Assembly (NCBI GenBank): GCA_030849075.1
Contig: JASAOO010003216.1
Span: 1 to 29,290 of the forward strand
DNA: 29,290 bases
Direction of reading: 5' to 3'
Source of the DNA: Zelonia costaricensis
Lineage: Eukaryota; Euglenozoa; Kinetoplastea; Trypanosomatida; Trypanosomatidae
The notes beneath the pieces are model-generated. The model saw only the letters and a list, made by a program, of their open reading frames with translations, was not told the DNA's origin and made no database searches. Position 1 is the first letter of the stretch; each line of letters opens with the position of its first letter. This document shows, piece after piece, positions 1 to 8,131 of this stretch. Position numbers and translations under genes: made by a program.

Positions 1-57
1 CGTGCCCTGGGCCACGACCTCCTCGGCCTTCTTGTTGTCCTTCTTCGAGTCAGCCAT
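1..57 (-). CDS. RPS28: 40S ribosomal protein eS28, second tandem copy (5' part only)
   Basis: This is the first 19 codons of a second eS28 gene; the rest lies beyond the left edge of the window. All 57 nt, from the ATG (complement of 55-57) onward, are identical to the start of the complete copy at 930-1193. The visible residues are the lysine- and acid-rich N-terminal extension, which lacks the conserved core, so the family assignment rests entirely on identity with the complete copy. The sequences upstream of the two ATGs diverge almost at once, so each copy has its own leader and splice site. Tandem identical ribosomal protein genes are common in trypanosomatids, where gene dosage substitutes for promoter control. 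It cannot be seen whether this copy is intact. Confidence 0.93.
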   Translation of the reverse strand, partial: MADSKKDNKKAEEVVAQGT

Positions 58-89
58 GGTGAGTGTGTGTGAATGGACGTGCGTTCAGG

Positions 90-91
90 CT
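90..91 (-). promoter_or_regulatory. candidate spliced-leader acceptor AG for the left eS28 copy
   Basis: On the sense strand this is the first AG after a 244-nt stretch without AG (complement of 92-335) that is rich in C and T, notably around 220-290. It would give a 32-nt 5' UTR with no upstream ATG. The site is inferred from pattern only. Confidence 0.55.
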
Positions 92-863
92 TATGACGAG
101 GACGAACGTGCGCGGGAGAAAGGAATGGCGGAATGTGGACGTGTGCGGATGCGGCGCCGTGGCGGACGTGTGAGAGAGGTGTGAAACAACGAAGGCGATA
201 ACCGAACACGAGAGCGGTTGAAAGGAGGCGAGGGAGGGGGGCAGGGGGGAGGAGGAGCGAGCAGTGATGGGGGGTTTAGGAATAGGGGAGGGGGCGAGGC
301 AGGGATGGGCGGTGCGAGGCGTGGGTGCGACCGAACTGGATCCACGTGCCGGCGTGCCAGGCAACACCAGTGAGTGACGGCAGACGACTCCGCCACTTTT
401 TTCCTTCGTCCATCCCCACCCCCCCTCTTACGAGCACGTACGCGTTTCTCAGGAGGCGGTGGGGGAGGGGGAGAGAGGGGAGGAGACAGGCATTCGCGCA
501 CCTGCCGAACGTAGCCGCAGAGAGCCGAGGCGGCAGCGCCCTCCTCGCGTGGGCATCGGCACGCAAGCACGTCCGCCTCCGCGTCAGCTGCTGCCTCCAC
601 GTCATCCTGCACCCAGCTCCCGTCAAGCCAGATGGGTTTCGGCTCTCTCTCTCTCTCCGATGCGTAGCAGAGACGGCGGCCCTCACCACCGCGCTTTGGT
701 GCCATCGGCACGTCCACGCGTTTCCGTTTTCTTTCGTTCATGTCGTGTTTATAAATGAGAGCACCAGGCGGTGAAAAGAAAAAAAAGAAAGGGCAAGTAC
801 GGAGGTGCAAAGACGCACGCTCCAACTGAGCTGCTACCGTGCGGGCTGCACGACTACAACGAA

Positions 864-891
864 GACACAGACACAGACACAGACACACACC
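864..891. repeat. (CAGACA)n-like microsatellite
   Basis: A short CA/CAGACA run on the plus strand, about 40 nt downstream of the eS28 stop codon in the sense direction and therefore in its 3' UTR. Confidence 0.8.
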
Positions 892-929
892 GACGCACGT
901 GCGACGTGACGGTCCCTCTCCGCGCTTCC

Positions 930-1193
930 TTAACGGAGGCGGCGGGCCTCACGCTCCGTCTCCATGAGCGAGAGCATGTCGTTCTCCTTGCACGGGCCCT
1001 TCACGTTGCGCACGATGGTGCGGTTGTAGTCCGGGGAGCCGGCCTCCGCCATCAGGCGGACGCGCACCTGCGTCACGTTGCCGCGAGAGCCGGTGCGGCC
1101 CAGAACCTTGATGATCAGACCAACCTGGGCCTGGTCCGTGCCCTGGGCCACGACCTCCTCGGCCTTCTTGTTGTCCTTCTTCGAGTCAGCCAT
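930..1193 (-). CDS. RPS28: 40S ribosomal protein eS28
   Basis: Encodes an 87-aa small-subunit ribosomal protein of the eS28 family (called S33 in some older annotations), which sits in the head/platform region of the 40S subunit near the mRNA exit channel. The core is recognisable: [10 protein letters not shown] at residues 29-38, then [13 protein letters not shown] at 64-68 and the typical C-terminus EREARRLR. The animal protein is about 69 aa. The extra length is a charged N-terminal extension of roughly 18 residues plus a small insertion (near AEAGSPDYN) between two strands. The ATG is the complement of 1191-1193 and the stop TAA the complement of 930-932. It is the intact member of a tandem pair with the copy at the left edge. 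Expression is expected to be high and set after transcription. Confidence 0.97.
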   Translation of the reverse strand: MADSKKDNKKAEEVVAQGTDQAQVGLIIKVLGRTGSRGNVTQVRVRLMAEAGSPDYNRTIVRNVKGPCKENDMLSLMETEREARRLR

Positions 1194-1211
1194 GATGAGC
1201 AGAGCTGCAGC

Positions 1212-1213
1212 CT
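1212..1213 (-). promoter_or_regulatory. candidate spliced-leader acceptor AG for eS28
   Basis: First AG on the sense strand after 148 nt without AG (complement of 1214-1361), which contains a CT-rich tract at about 1280-1335. The predicted 5' UTR is 18 nt with no upstream ATG. A second AG lies at 1205-1206. Confidence 0.55.
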
Positions 1214-1732
1214 GTGTGAGCGCGTGTGCGTGCGTGTGTGAGCAGGTGTGAGAGGGCGCACCAGACAGCGCAGAGGAGCCGTGGCGAGGCAAGAGAGCAA
1301 GGGGAAGGGGAGGGACGGGTAGAGGGGGAGAAGTGACCGGGGTGTGCAACGGATCGGCGGCCTCAGCCAACACGAAAGCCAGCAGTGCGCAGGAGTGCAG
1401 AAGCGGAGAGAGGGAGACGCGGTAGCCACCGACTCCCTTTTTCTCTGCTCCCCCCGCCGCAACGAGCGGCTCTGTTTGAAGAAAACGCGCCGATCCTCGT
1501 CTCCTTGCGATCGAAGCGGGGTTGCCCCTCACCGTCCAGAGGACACGAGAGAGGGTGTGTGTGTGTGTGTGGGGAGACGTGCGTCGAGGGAGGACACACA
1601 GGCAGACAGGCATAACGCAAAACACAGGTGACAGGCTGGACAGCTCGGCTCGTGTGAACACCGCCGCCGCTGCTGGCTGGGCCTTCCTTTTCGTCGTTCA
1701 TGGGTCGCTTTACTTTGAGAGATGGTCGAGTA

Positions 1733-1793
1733 GGGGGAGGGGGGGGGGGCAGTGGCTCGTGGGGGTTGGGGGTGGGGGAGGGGAGGTGAACCC
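1733..1793 (+). repeat. G-run block with quadruplex potential
   Basis: Five or more runs of four to eleven G occur within about 60 nt of the plus strand, which is the template strand for the genes here. The transcript would be a C-rich pyrimidine tract. G-quadruplex potential is inferred from the spacing of the runs; nothing else is visible. Confidence 0.6.
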
Positions 1794-2079
1794 AGGAGAC
1801 GTGCCCGAGCCTGCGGGACTGGCTCGGGGTCGAGCGACCGCGTGACAGGGGGGGGGGGGGGAGGTGAGGGAACCATAGAGAGCACAGCTCCATGACACAC
1901 ATGAACACAAACGTTCGCCCAGCAGAACCAAATGAAGAGGAAACAGAGGGCACCATCGTCACGCGTCATCTTCAAAGGCCAGGAAACACAACTGAGAGCA
2001 GCGACTCGCCCACCCCTGCGTGCGCGGCGTATCGTGACGGGAGCCGGTAAGGACGGGAGACGTGGCGGCCGTCCCGGGC

Positions 2080-3354
2080 TTACTTCTGGAGGGACTGCAT
2101 GAGTTGCTTCACGAGGCTCTGGCGGTGCTCCACGTCCATGCCAAGGGCACAGCGTGTAATGTCGCTTGCACCAAGGCACTTGACCTCGTGGAAGACGTAG
2201 GTGCGGAGGTAGAAGTAGGTGAAGAGGCCCATGAGCCCCTGACAGTCCATGCGGTCCGTCATGCCGCCGTGGCCGGGGATGAGGTCGCCGAAGTCCTTTA
2301 GCTTGAACGCACGCTTGAGACCACTCGCGAAGAAGCCGCCAAAGGGTGCCAGCAGCGACGCGAAGGTGCCGAGCACGAGCGCGTGCTTCTGTGCGGGCGA
2401 GATGAGGAAGGTCGTGAGCGCGCCGCCAGAGACCTGCTGCATCCACAGCGGAAACGCCACCTCCTCTTGCAGGAAAATGGGGTTTCGCTCGCAGTGCGTG
2501 TTGACGGCGTTGGTGAAGCCGACGGCGGGGCAGTACATCTGCGGAAAGTGGCTCAGAAAGCCGCAGAACCAAAAGGACCAGATGACCGTGAAGAAGAAGG
2601 CGCCGACGAAGCCCTCCACCGTCTTCTTGGGCGACAGCGAGAGCAGCTTCGTGCGGCCAAAGCACTTGCCGAAGATGTAGGCCCAGATGTCGTTGTTCAC
2701 GACGCAGCTCACGGGCAGGAGAAACCAGATCATGCCGCGCACCATGTTGCGCATCTCCCCCGCAAACTGCACCTGCGACATCATGAGCATCATCGCCATC
2801 CAGGTGAACTGGATGAACTGGTAGCGGTACATGCCCTTGCGCAGACTCAGCACAAAAATGACGAGTCCCAGCATCACGCCGCAGAAGGCGAGGAAGGGCA
2901 GCAGCTGGTACACGGCGTCGAGCCACGCAAAGGTATTCTGCAAGGGCTCACGGTTGCACATCAGGACGACGCTGACGTAGCAGACGGCGAAGAAGTACCA
3001 CTTGATGAAGAGCACCGAGGGCAGCTGCCGCTCCTTGCGGGCGCGCTGGTTGATGCGGGTGACCTCGTAGAACATCGTCACCTCAATCACAAACAGCAGA
3101 AAGAGACCAAAGCGGATGCCAACGGAGATGCAGGCCAGAAAGATGTAGGCCATGAGAATAGTGAAGACGGTGCGATTAATGACGTCCCCGTACCCCATTT
3201 TTTTCTTGCCGTCCGCCGACGCCGCACTTGCGCTGCCGTTGCCTGCATTGGGGCTGCTGCTCCTGCCGCTCTGCTTGCCCTTGGCCGGGCCCAGCGCGCC
3301 TCCGGCGGGGAGCAGCGGCATCAGCACCACGCGCTCCTTCTTCTCCTGTGACAT
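2080..3354 (-). CDS. CDS: CDP-diacylglycerol synthase (phosphatidate cytidylyltransferase)
   Basis: A 424-aa integral membrane enzyme that converts phosphatidic acid and CTP to CDP-diacylglycerol and pyrophosphate. This is the branch point for phosphatidylinositol, phosphatidylglycerol and cardiolipin synthesis, probably at the ER. The family signature is complete at residues 344-370: S-x-x-K-R, then KDFG, then IPGHGG and DRMD; the acidic and basic residues there bind metal and substrate. A second eukaryotic-type block, NDIWAYIFG with LSPKKTVEGFVGA, lies at 221-253. Hydrophobic segments are visible at about 62-92, 115-133, 150-170, 205-220, 250-268 and 325-343. The N-terminal 52 residues are polar and Gly/Ser/Ala-rich, probably a cytosolic tail. 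The length agrees with eukaryotic Cds1 enzymes (about 420-460 aa). The ATG is the complement of 3352-3354; stop is TAA. Confidence 0.97.
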   Translation of the reverse strand: MSQEKKERVVLMPLLPAGGALGPAKGKQSGRSSSPNAGNGSASAASADGKKKMGYGDVINRTVFTILMAYIFLACISVGIRFGLFLLFVIEVTMFYEVTRINQRARKERQLPSVLFIKWYFFAVCYVSVVLMCNREPLQNTFAWLDAVYQLLPFLAFCGVMLGLVIFVLSLRKGMYRYQFIQFTWMAMMLMMSQVQFAGEMRNMVRGMIWFLLPVSCVVNNDIWAYIFGKCFGRTKLLSLSPKKTVEGFVGAFFFTVIWSFWFCGFLSHFPQMYCPAVGFTNAVNTHCERNPIFLQEEVAFPLWMQQVSGGALTTFLISPAQKHALVLGTFASLLAPFGGFFASGLKRAFKLKDFGDLIPGHGGMTDRMDCQGLMGLFTYFYLRTYVFHEVKCLGASDITRCALGMDVEHRQSLVKQLMQSLQK

Positions 3355-3361
3355 GATACAG

Positions 3362-3363
3362 CT
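3362..3363 (-). promoter_or_regulatory. candidate spliced-leader acceptor AG for CDP-diacylglycerol synthase
   Basis: First AG after 82 nt without AG (complement of 3364-3445), with a strong CT tract directly before it. The 5' UTR would be only 7 nt. An alternative acceptor with a 159-nt AG-free tract lies at 3824-3825, giving a leader of about 470 nt. Confidence 0.4.
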
Positions 3364-4680
3364 TTAAGGAGAGAGAGTGAATGACGGAAGCAGAGGAGGA
3401 GGGGATGGGGGTGGGGATTGGGCGCAAGTGTGTTGGAGCACACGCCTACAAGTGTGTCTCTGTGCTTGCGCGTGGGTGTGAGTCGACTGGTGAGCTGCGT
3501 GACGACAACCGACCTCGTGCAGCACGCCGGGTTACGCCACCGCAAGAGGGAAGAGGAGGGATGTGAGAGCCCTCAAAAAGTACAGGTGGAAGAGCTCAGC
3601 CGACGGGACTTCAGGGACGACGGCGCCGAGGGCGGGTGGGTGGTTGTGAGGGTGATAGATGCGCTTCACACACAGAGGAACAGGAATGCGACGCGGCCCG
3701 TGAGTGGTCGAGTACTTGCGGGGAGGGGGCGGGGGGCAACGTGCGGAGGATAAAGGAGTGAACACAGCCGCGCACGAATTGCGGGTACCGAGATGGTGGG
3801 TGGTGTTTGGGGGGAGCAGGCGTCTTGGTTCGCGGTGATAACAGGAAGACAGGGAGGGGGGGGAGCGGGCAGGAGTGTTGCAGGCCGAGACCGGTACCAG
3901 GTCCGAGGGGAGAACGAATGATAAGAGACGGTGTAAGAGGGGTGTGCAGTCGGTGTGTGTGTGTGGGGGGGGGAGGAGGCGGAGCTTTTACGTACGCGTG
4001 TGTGCGCGTGTATTCTGCGAACTCGATTTACAACGTGCGTACCGCGACACTGCTGCGGTGGTGTAGCGGCGGCCGCAGAGTTGAGACAGGGAAAGAAAAG
4101 CGTAGAGAAGCACGAGAGTATCGCAGCAGCTGCAGCAGCGCTGTGGTGCGGAGACAGAGCGGCAGTCGGGAGTGTAGCGATTCATACTCGCACACACAGG
4201 CACACACGCGCACGCACACACAGGGGATCGAGGCAGAGGCCGAATAGTAATTCCAATCGCTAGAGTGATACATGAGGGCGCTCACACTCAGACGCACAAA
4301 AGCCACGTGAGCACAGGTAGCACGTGACGACTTCGAGAGCACGCCACACAGGACTTCCTGCTCTACACAAGTGTGTGAGGCCGCAGCGAGCCCGCTTGCC
4401 CTTCTTCGCTAGCGGCCCTCTCGCGGTCGCTGGCTCAGGTGAGGCGCCAGGGTGCGGCTGGGGGACGGCACGAGCAGGCTGGGAGTGGCACCTTGCAGGC
4501 ACCCCCAACACAACACGCTTTCTCTTTCATATCGCATTGCTTCGTTTCGTGAACGATCGTCAGCGCCGGTGGCGCAGTGCTCAAGGACAGAGGGCACCGT
4601 GATGTCGACTCTCTGTCTCTTCTCCCACCTCTCTACCGGCTGAGCACCCACGCCTGTCAGAGTTGCTTGAAGACACGGAT

Positions 4681-4749
4681 ACACACACGAACACACAAAC
4701 ACACTCACTCACAGACGCCGACGCACACGCAAACACACGCACAGACAGA
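4681..4749. repeat. imperfect (CA)n microsatellite
   Basis: An interrupted CACACA/CACTCACA array on the plus strand in the 4.8-kb gap. Confidence 0.8.
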
Positions 4750-5433
4750 GACGCGTGGCGCCGCTCAGAAAGGTTTAAAAATACGAAGAGAAAGTCGAGG
4801 TGTACGGGGATACGTGTGTGTGTGTAGGTGCCCTCGTAGAGATGCGTGTGTGCGTCCTTCCATGTCGGTGTGACTGTGAACTGCGAGTAGCTACGCGGGC
4901 TTCACATTCCATGCATGCCCGCGCATAGGCCACAGCACAGTCTTGCACATATAGACACGCACGCACACTCACGTAGTAGAGTCACAGCTGAACACACACA
5001 CACACAGACAAGCATACTCTCGAACGTACACACACGACCGCTTCCCTCACCTCACTCCCTCTCTCACAGACATACAAGTTGCCACACAAGCGAAGGCACC
5101 CAAACAGAGAACCGAAGGAGGCGGAGAGTGGCGAAAGGAAGGAAAGAAAGATGGTCAACGTGAAGGAGTGAAAGAAAAACGGGAGCGAATTCAGTTGGCA
5201 TATCTCTCTCCGTCCTGGGCAGTTTGCAGTGATCTAACGGGCGTGGCGGTCTCGGTGCGCCGCCTGCGCCAACGCGCACGGCAGCATGTAGACCAATTAG
5301 GAGGCGTTTTTGAGGGAGGGAGAGGACGAGGCGGGATGGGGCGCTGGTGGTTGTGCTTCGGCGCCGACGTACCTGTGTTCAAGTGGATACAGGGGCGGGC
5401 GGCAGACGCGCTCTCTTGGTTTGATACTACAAA

Positions 5434-5439
5434 GACACG

Positions 5440-5470
<31 letters not shown>

Positions 5471-5479
5471 ACACGCACA
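5434..5479. repeat. (CA)n microsatellite
   Basis: A near-perfect CA array on the plus strand with one CT interruption, in the 4.8-kb gap. Confidence 0.9.
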
Positions 5480-5935
5480 GAAACGTACAAAGAGTTGAGC
5501 GCACGATAACGCGCGCCGGACCAGGACGCGAGGGAGCGGTCAAGACCACAGTACGAGCGGCAGCTCGTGGACGCCTGTGCGCATGTTTGTGTGTGTGTGT
5601 TTGTGTCTAAGAGCGAGAGAGGGAGAGACGCGGGGGTCCAAACCCGTGCGGAGAAACGCGTGCAGGAGCTCCGGGCAGGCGCGGCTGACACTAACCCGGT
5701 GGCAAACAAACAAAACAAGCAAACAAGCAACAAAAGACGTGCACACAGTTTCGATTTACGGAGTCGGGGAGAGGCTCGAGGGGAGAAGGTGGAAAAAAGA
5801 CCTTGGTGTGTGTACGTGTGTGTCTCTGTCGGAGGTGGCCGTGTGCGCCGCCCTTTTGAGTTCTCTTCCCTTCCAACACCCCCACCCACTACCAGACACA
5901 CACACGTACACACACATCCAAAAGCCGAGACAAGT

Positions 5936-5937
5936 CT
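5936..5937 (-). promoter_or_regulatory. splice-acceptor-like site inside the 4.8-kb gap
   Basis: On the sense strand a T12 run and further pyrimidines (complement of about 5940-6069, 132 nt without AG) end in GGTTTTAG. This is a typical trans-splice acceptor configuration, but no credible reading frame follows. It may be an alternative acceptor, a non-coding transcript start, or chance. Confidence 0.35.
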
Positions 5938-6127
5938 AAAACCAAAGGCGAAGGAGTGGACACAGAAAGCAAAGGGGGAAGCAAAAAAAAAAAAGGAGCG
6001 GGGAGCGAGGCAGCGCAGGCGATATGAACGCGAAAAAGGGCAAAGGAGACCACAAAATGAGCGAGCAGCCCTTCGCCAACTCGACCGACCACGGAGGGTG
6101 CAGCGAGGGAGAGAGAGCGCACACCTT

Positions 6128-6175
6128 CACACACACACACACACACACCAGACACACATGTACACACACACACAC
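6128..6175. repeat. (CA)n microsatellite, interrupted
   Basis: Two CA blocks on the plus strand separated by a short CAGACACACATGTA segment. Confidence 0.85.
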
Positions 6176-6337
6176 GAGAGGGAGGAGACAGAGGGAAGGA
6201 GAAGTAGGGAGGGAGAAACCCAAGACAACGAGGAAAGGAAGCGAGAGTAGAATCAGAGTAACGCACACACACACACACAGACAGACAGACACACGCCAAC
6301 ACAGATGCCGGCATTAAGAAAGAGCGAGAGAACAGCA

Positions 6338-6364
6338 ACCACCACCACCACCACCAACAACAAC
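6338..6364. repeat. (ACC)n/(AAC)n trinucleotide repeat
   Basis: About six ACC units pass directly into AAC units on the plus strand. Confidence 0.85.
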
Positions 6365-6699
6365 GGCGTCGACAAAAAGCAAGCAAACTTAAAGCCACAA
6401 CAACACTTCAGTGAGAGGGGAGAAGAAGAAGGAACACAAGAAGGAGGAGAAGCTCGTTTACGGCTACCCCAGGGAGGCATTGCACGTACGTTCCCCACCA
6501 CCATTATCGCAGCGGGAGGTGGAAAGAGAGGCAAGCAGGCGGACTGGGAAGGAAGGGGGGGAGGAGGAGGAGGAAGAGGAAGACGGCAGAGCCGGACAGC
6601 GGAGCCCATTTAAGCGGAAGCTTGGCTTTTCCTTTGCGTTCATCTTGCGTCAAGGTTCGCACGCACACTGGAATTCACGTGCACAGACAGTCGAAACAT

Positions 6700-6730
6700 C
6701 CACACCCACACCCACACCCACACCCACACA
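6700..6730. repeat. (CACACC)n hexamer repeat
   Basis: Five near-perfect hexamer units on the plus strand. It is not the trypanosomatid telomere repeat. Confidence 0.9.
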
Positions 6731-8131
6731 TGTCTGCGCACATACCTCCCGCCTCTCACGGCAGTCCCGATGATCCTCAGACACCTCCAGGCAAAAGCAG
6801 AACAAGAAGAAAACAATGAGAGACCAAAAGAGCGAGCCAAGCCAAAGGGAAGGGGATTGGATGACGAAAGCGCGAGGGGAAGATAAGTAGCGCAACTACG
6901 CCAACGTGTGGAAGGTGCACGCGAGGTCATGCGAGTCCATTTGAAGTGAGGGAGAGGAAAGCCAACACACGCAGGCACACACCGACTTCTGCACACACTC
7001 AGCTCGTAAAAAAAAAAAAAGAAGTTGCGAGGTAGGTGGAGGACGGGCGGGTGGGGGGGGGGGAGGGCCAAGCGTGCAGCGGGAAGAAGAGCAGACGCGC
7101 AGGCGTCCCAGGCTTTGAACGTTTACCTAGGCGGCCGCGTGCAGACGGTTCTCCCCTGTGCGCCTCCCCTCTCCTTATCTGTTTTCCTCTTCACCCCAAA
7201 ATCGATGCCCCCAACGACTCCAACATCAACGCATGACCTTTTGCCCATGCTCATTCATTTCTTTTTGTTTCCGGCACCACGACACACGGTGCCCTGCGCG
7301 TGTGTCGTGCATGTCGCGGTGTCGCACAGCGCCAGACGAGGAGCCACGGGTGAGAGCAGATGGAGAAGGAGAACGGGGAGGTCGGGGAGGCAGGCAGGCG
7401 GATCGAGCACAGCGCAAACCCGACAAAGAAAAAAAGACGGCGTGCGCGGGAGGACGCAAGGGGGTGGGGGTGGGGGGTGGAAGGGCACATTTACACGGAG
7501 GCGAGGGGGCGTGCAATAGCACGAAAAAATGGGGAAAAAAGCTGGCGTATTGATGCTTGGGAGTGAGTGAGTGTGTGGATGTTGTGGAGTCGGCGGGAAA
7601 TGAAAGTGGAGGAGCAGGTGGGGCGCACGTGTGGGGGTGAGAACGCCCCCCCCCCACACACACAGAACAGCACTGGCTCACACGAACGCACAGACACGCT
7701 GTGCAGAAAAAAAAAAAGCAGGAGCAAAAAAAAGAAAAGACAGACATCGGGAAAAAACAAACAAACACAGACAAAGGAACGGGGGAAGCGAATTCAATAA
7801 ATGCTCGTTTTTTTCTTATTCCTTTCCTTTGTGGTTTGCGTGGTAGTAAGCGTGGCACACACCAGTCACCCGCCGCTGTGGCGGTCTGTCCAGTGTGGCT
7901 TCCATCGCTTCCTTCACCCAACATGTTAGTCGCTAGCATAGGTGAGTGTGCGTGTATTTTGCAGTACGTCGGTCAACACGACGAGACCGGGAAAAAGGCG
8001 CCGACTCTTACGGGGAGAAGAAGATGCACAACAACAGCACACACACACAAAGAAGCAGCGCAAGGCGTGCACGGGGGGGGGGGGAGGAGCCCGTAGACGA
8101 AACAAAGAAGAAAAAGAGGGCGACTGTTCGC

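Larger units (their letters stand above)
58..929. other. intergenic region between the two eS28 copies
   Basis: No gene is seen. On the sense strand this holds the 3' UTR of the complete eS28 copy (right part) and the pyrimidine-rich leader region of the left copy. A (CAGACA)-type microsatellite lies at 864-891. Several open frames cross the region on both strands, but they are low complexity and follow base composition. Confidence 0.7.
1194..2079. other. intergenic region, eS28 to CDP-diacylglycerol synthase
   Basis: No gene is seen. It contains the eS28 leader, the 3' UTR of the CDP-diacylglycerol synthase gene, a (TG)n run at 1554-1570 on the plus strand, and extremely G-rich plus-strand blocks at about 1733-1793 and 1849-1861 (C-rich in the transcript). 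Confidence 0.7.
3355..8131. other. long non-coding stretch, 4.8 kb
   Basis: No convincing protein gene is seen on either strand. Open frames of 60-240 codons occur, but their translations are runs of Cys/Val, Thr/His or Arg/Gly that follow CA, GA and G repeats. It should contain the 3' UTR of proline dehydrogenase and the leader region of CDP-diacylglycerol synthase. Microsatellites lie at 4681-4749, 5434-5479, 6128-6175, 6338-6364 and 6700-6730. AG-free pyrimidine-rich stretches (sense strand) occur at 3826-3984, 5938-6069, 6127-6387 and 7296-7541, any of which could be a splice-acceptor tract. The segment 4270-4660 has balanced composition unlike its surroundings. Confidence 0.65.

Noticed and set aside
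1529..2926. 465-codon minus-strand open frame overlapping CDP-diacylglycerol synthase
   Set aside because: It is an alternative frame of the real gene: Arg/His/Pro-rich translation without a domain, while the other frame carries the full family signature.
6700..6730. Telomere-like repeat
   Set aside because: The unit is CACACC, not the TTAGGG/CCCTAA of trypanosomatid telomeres.
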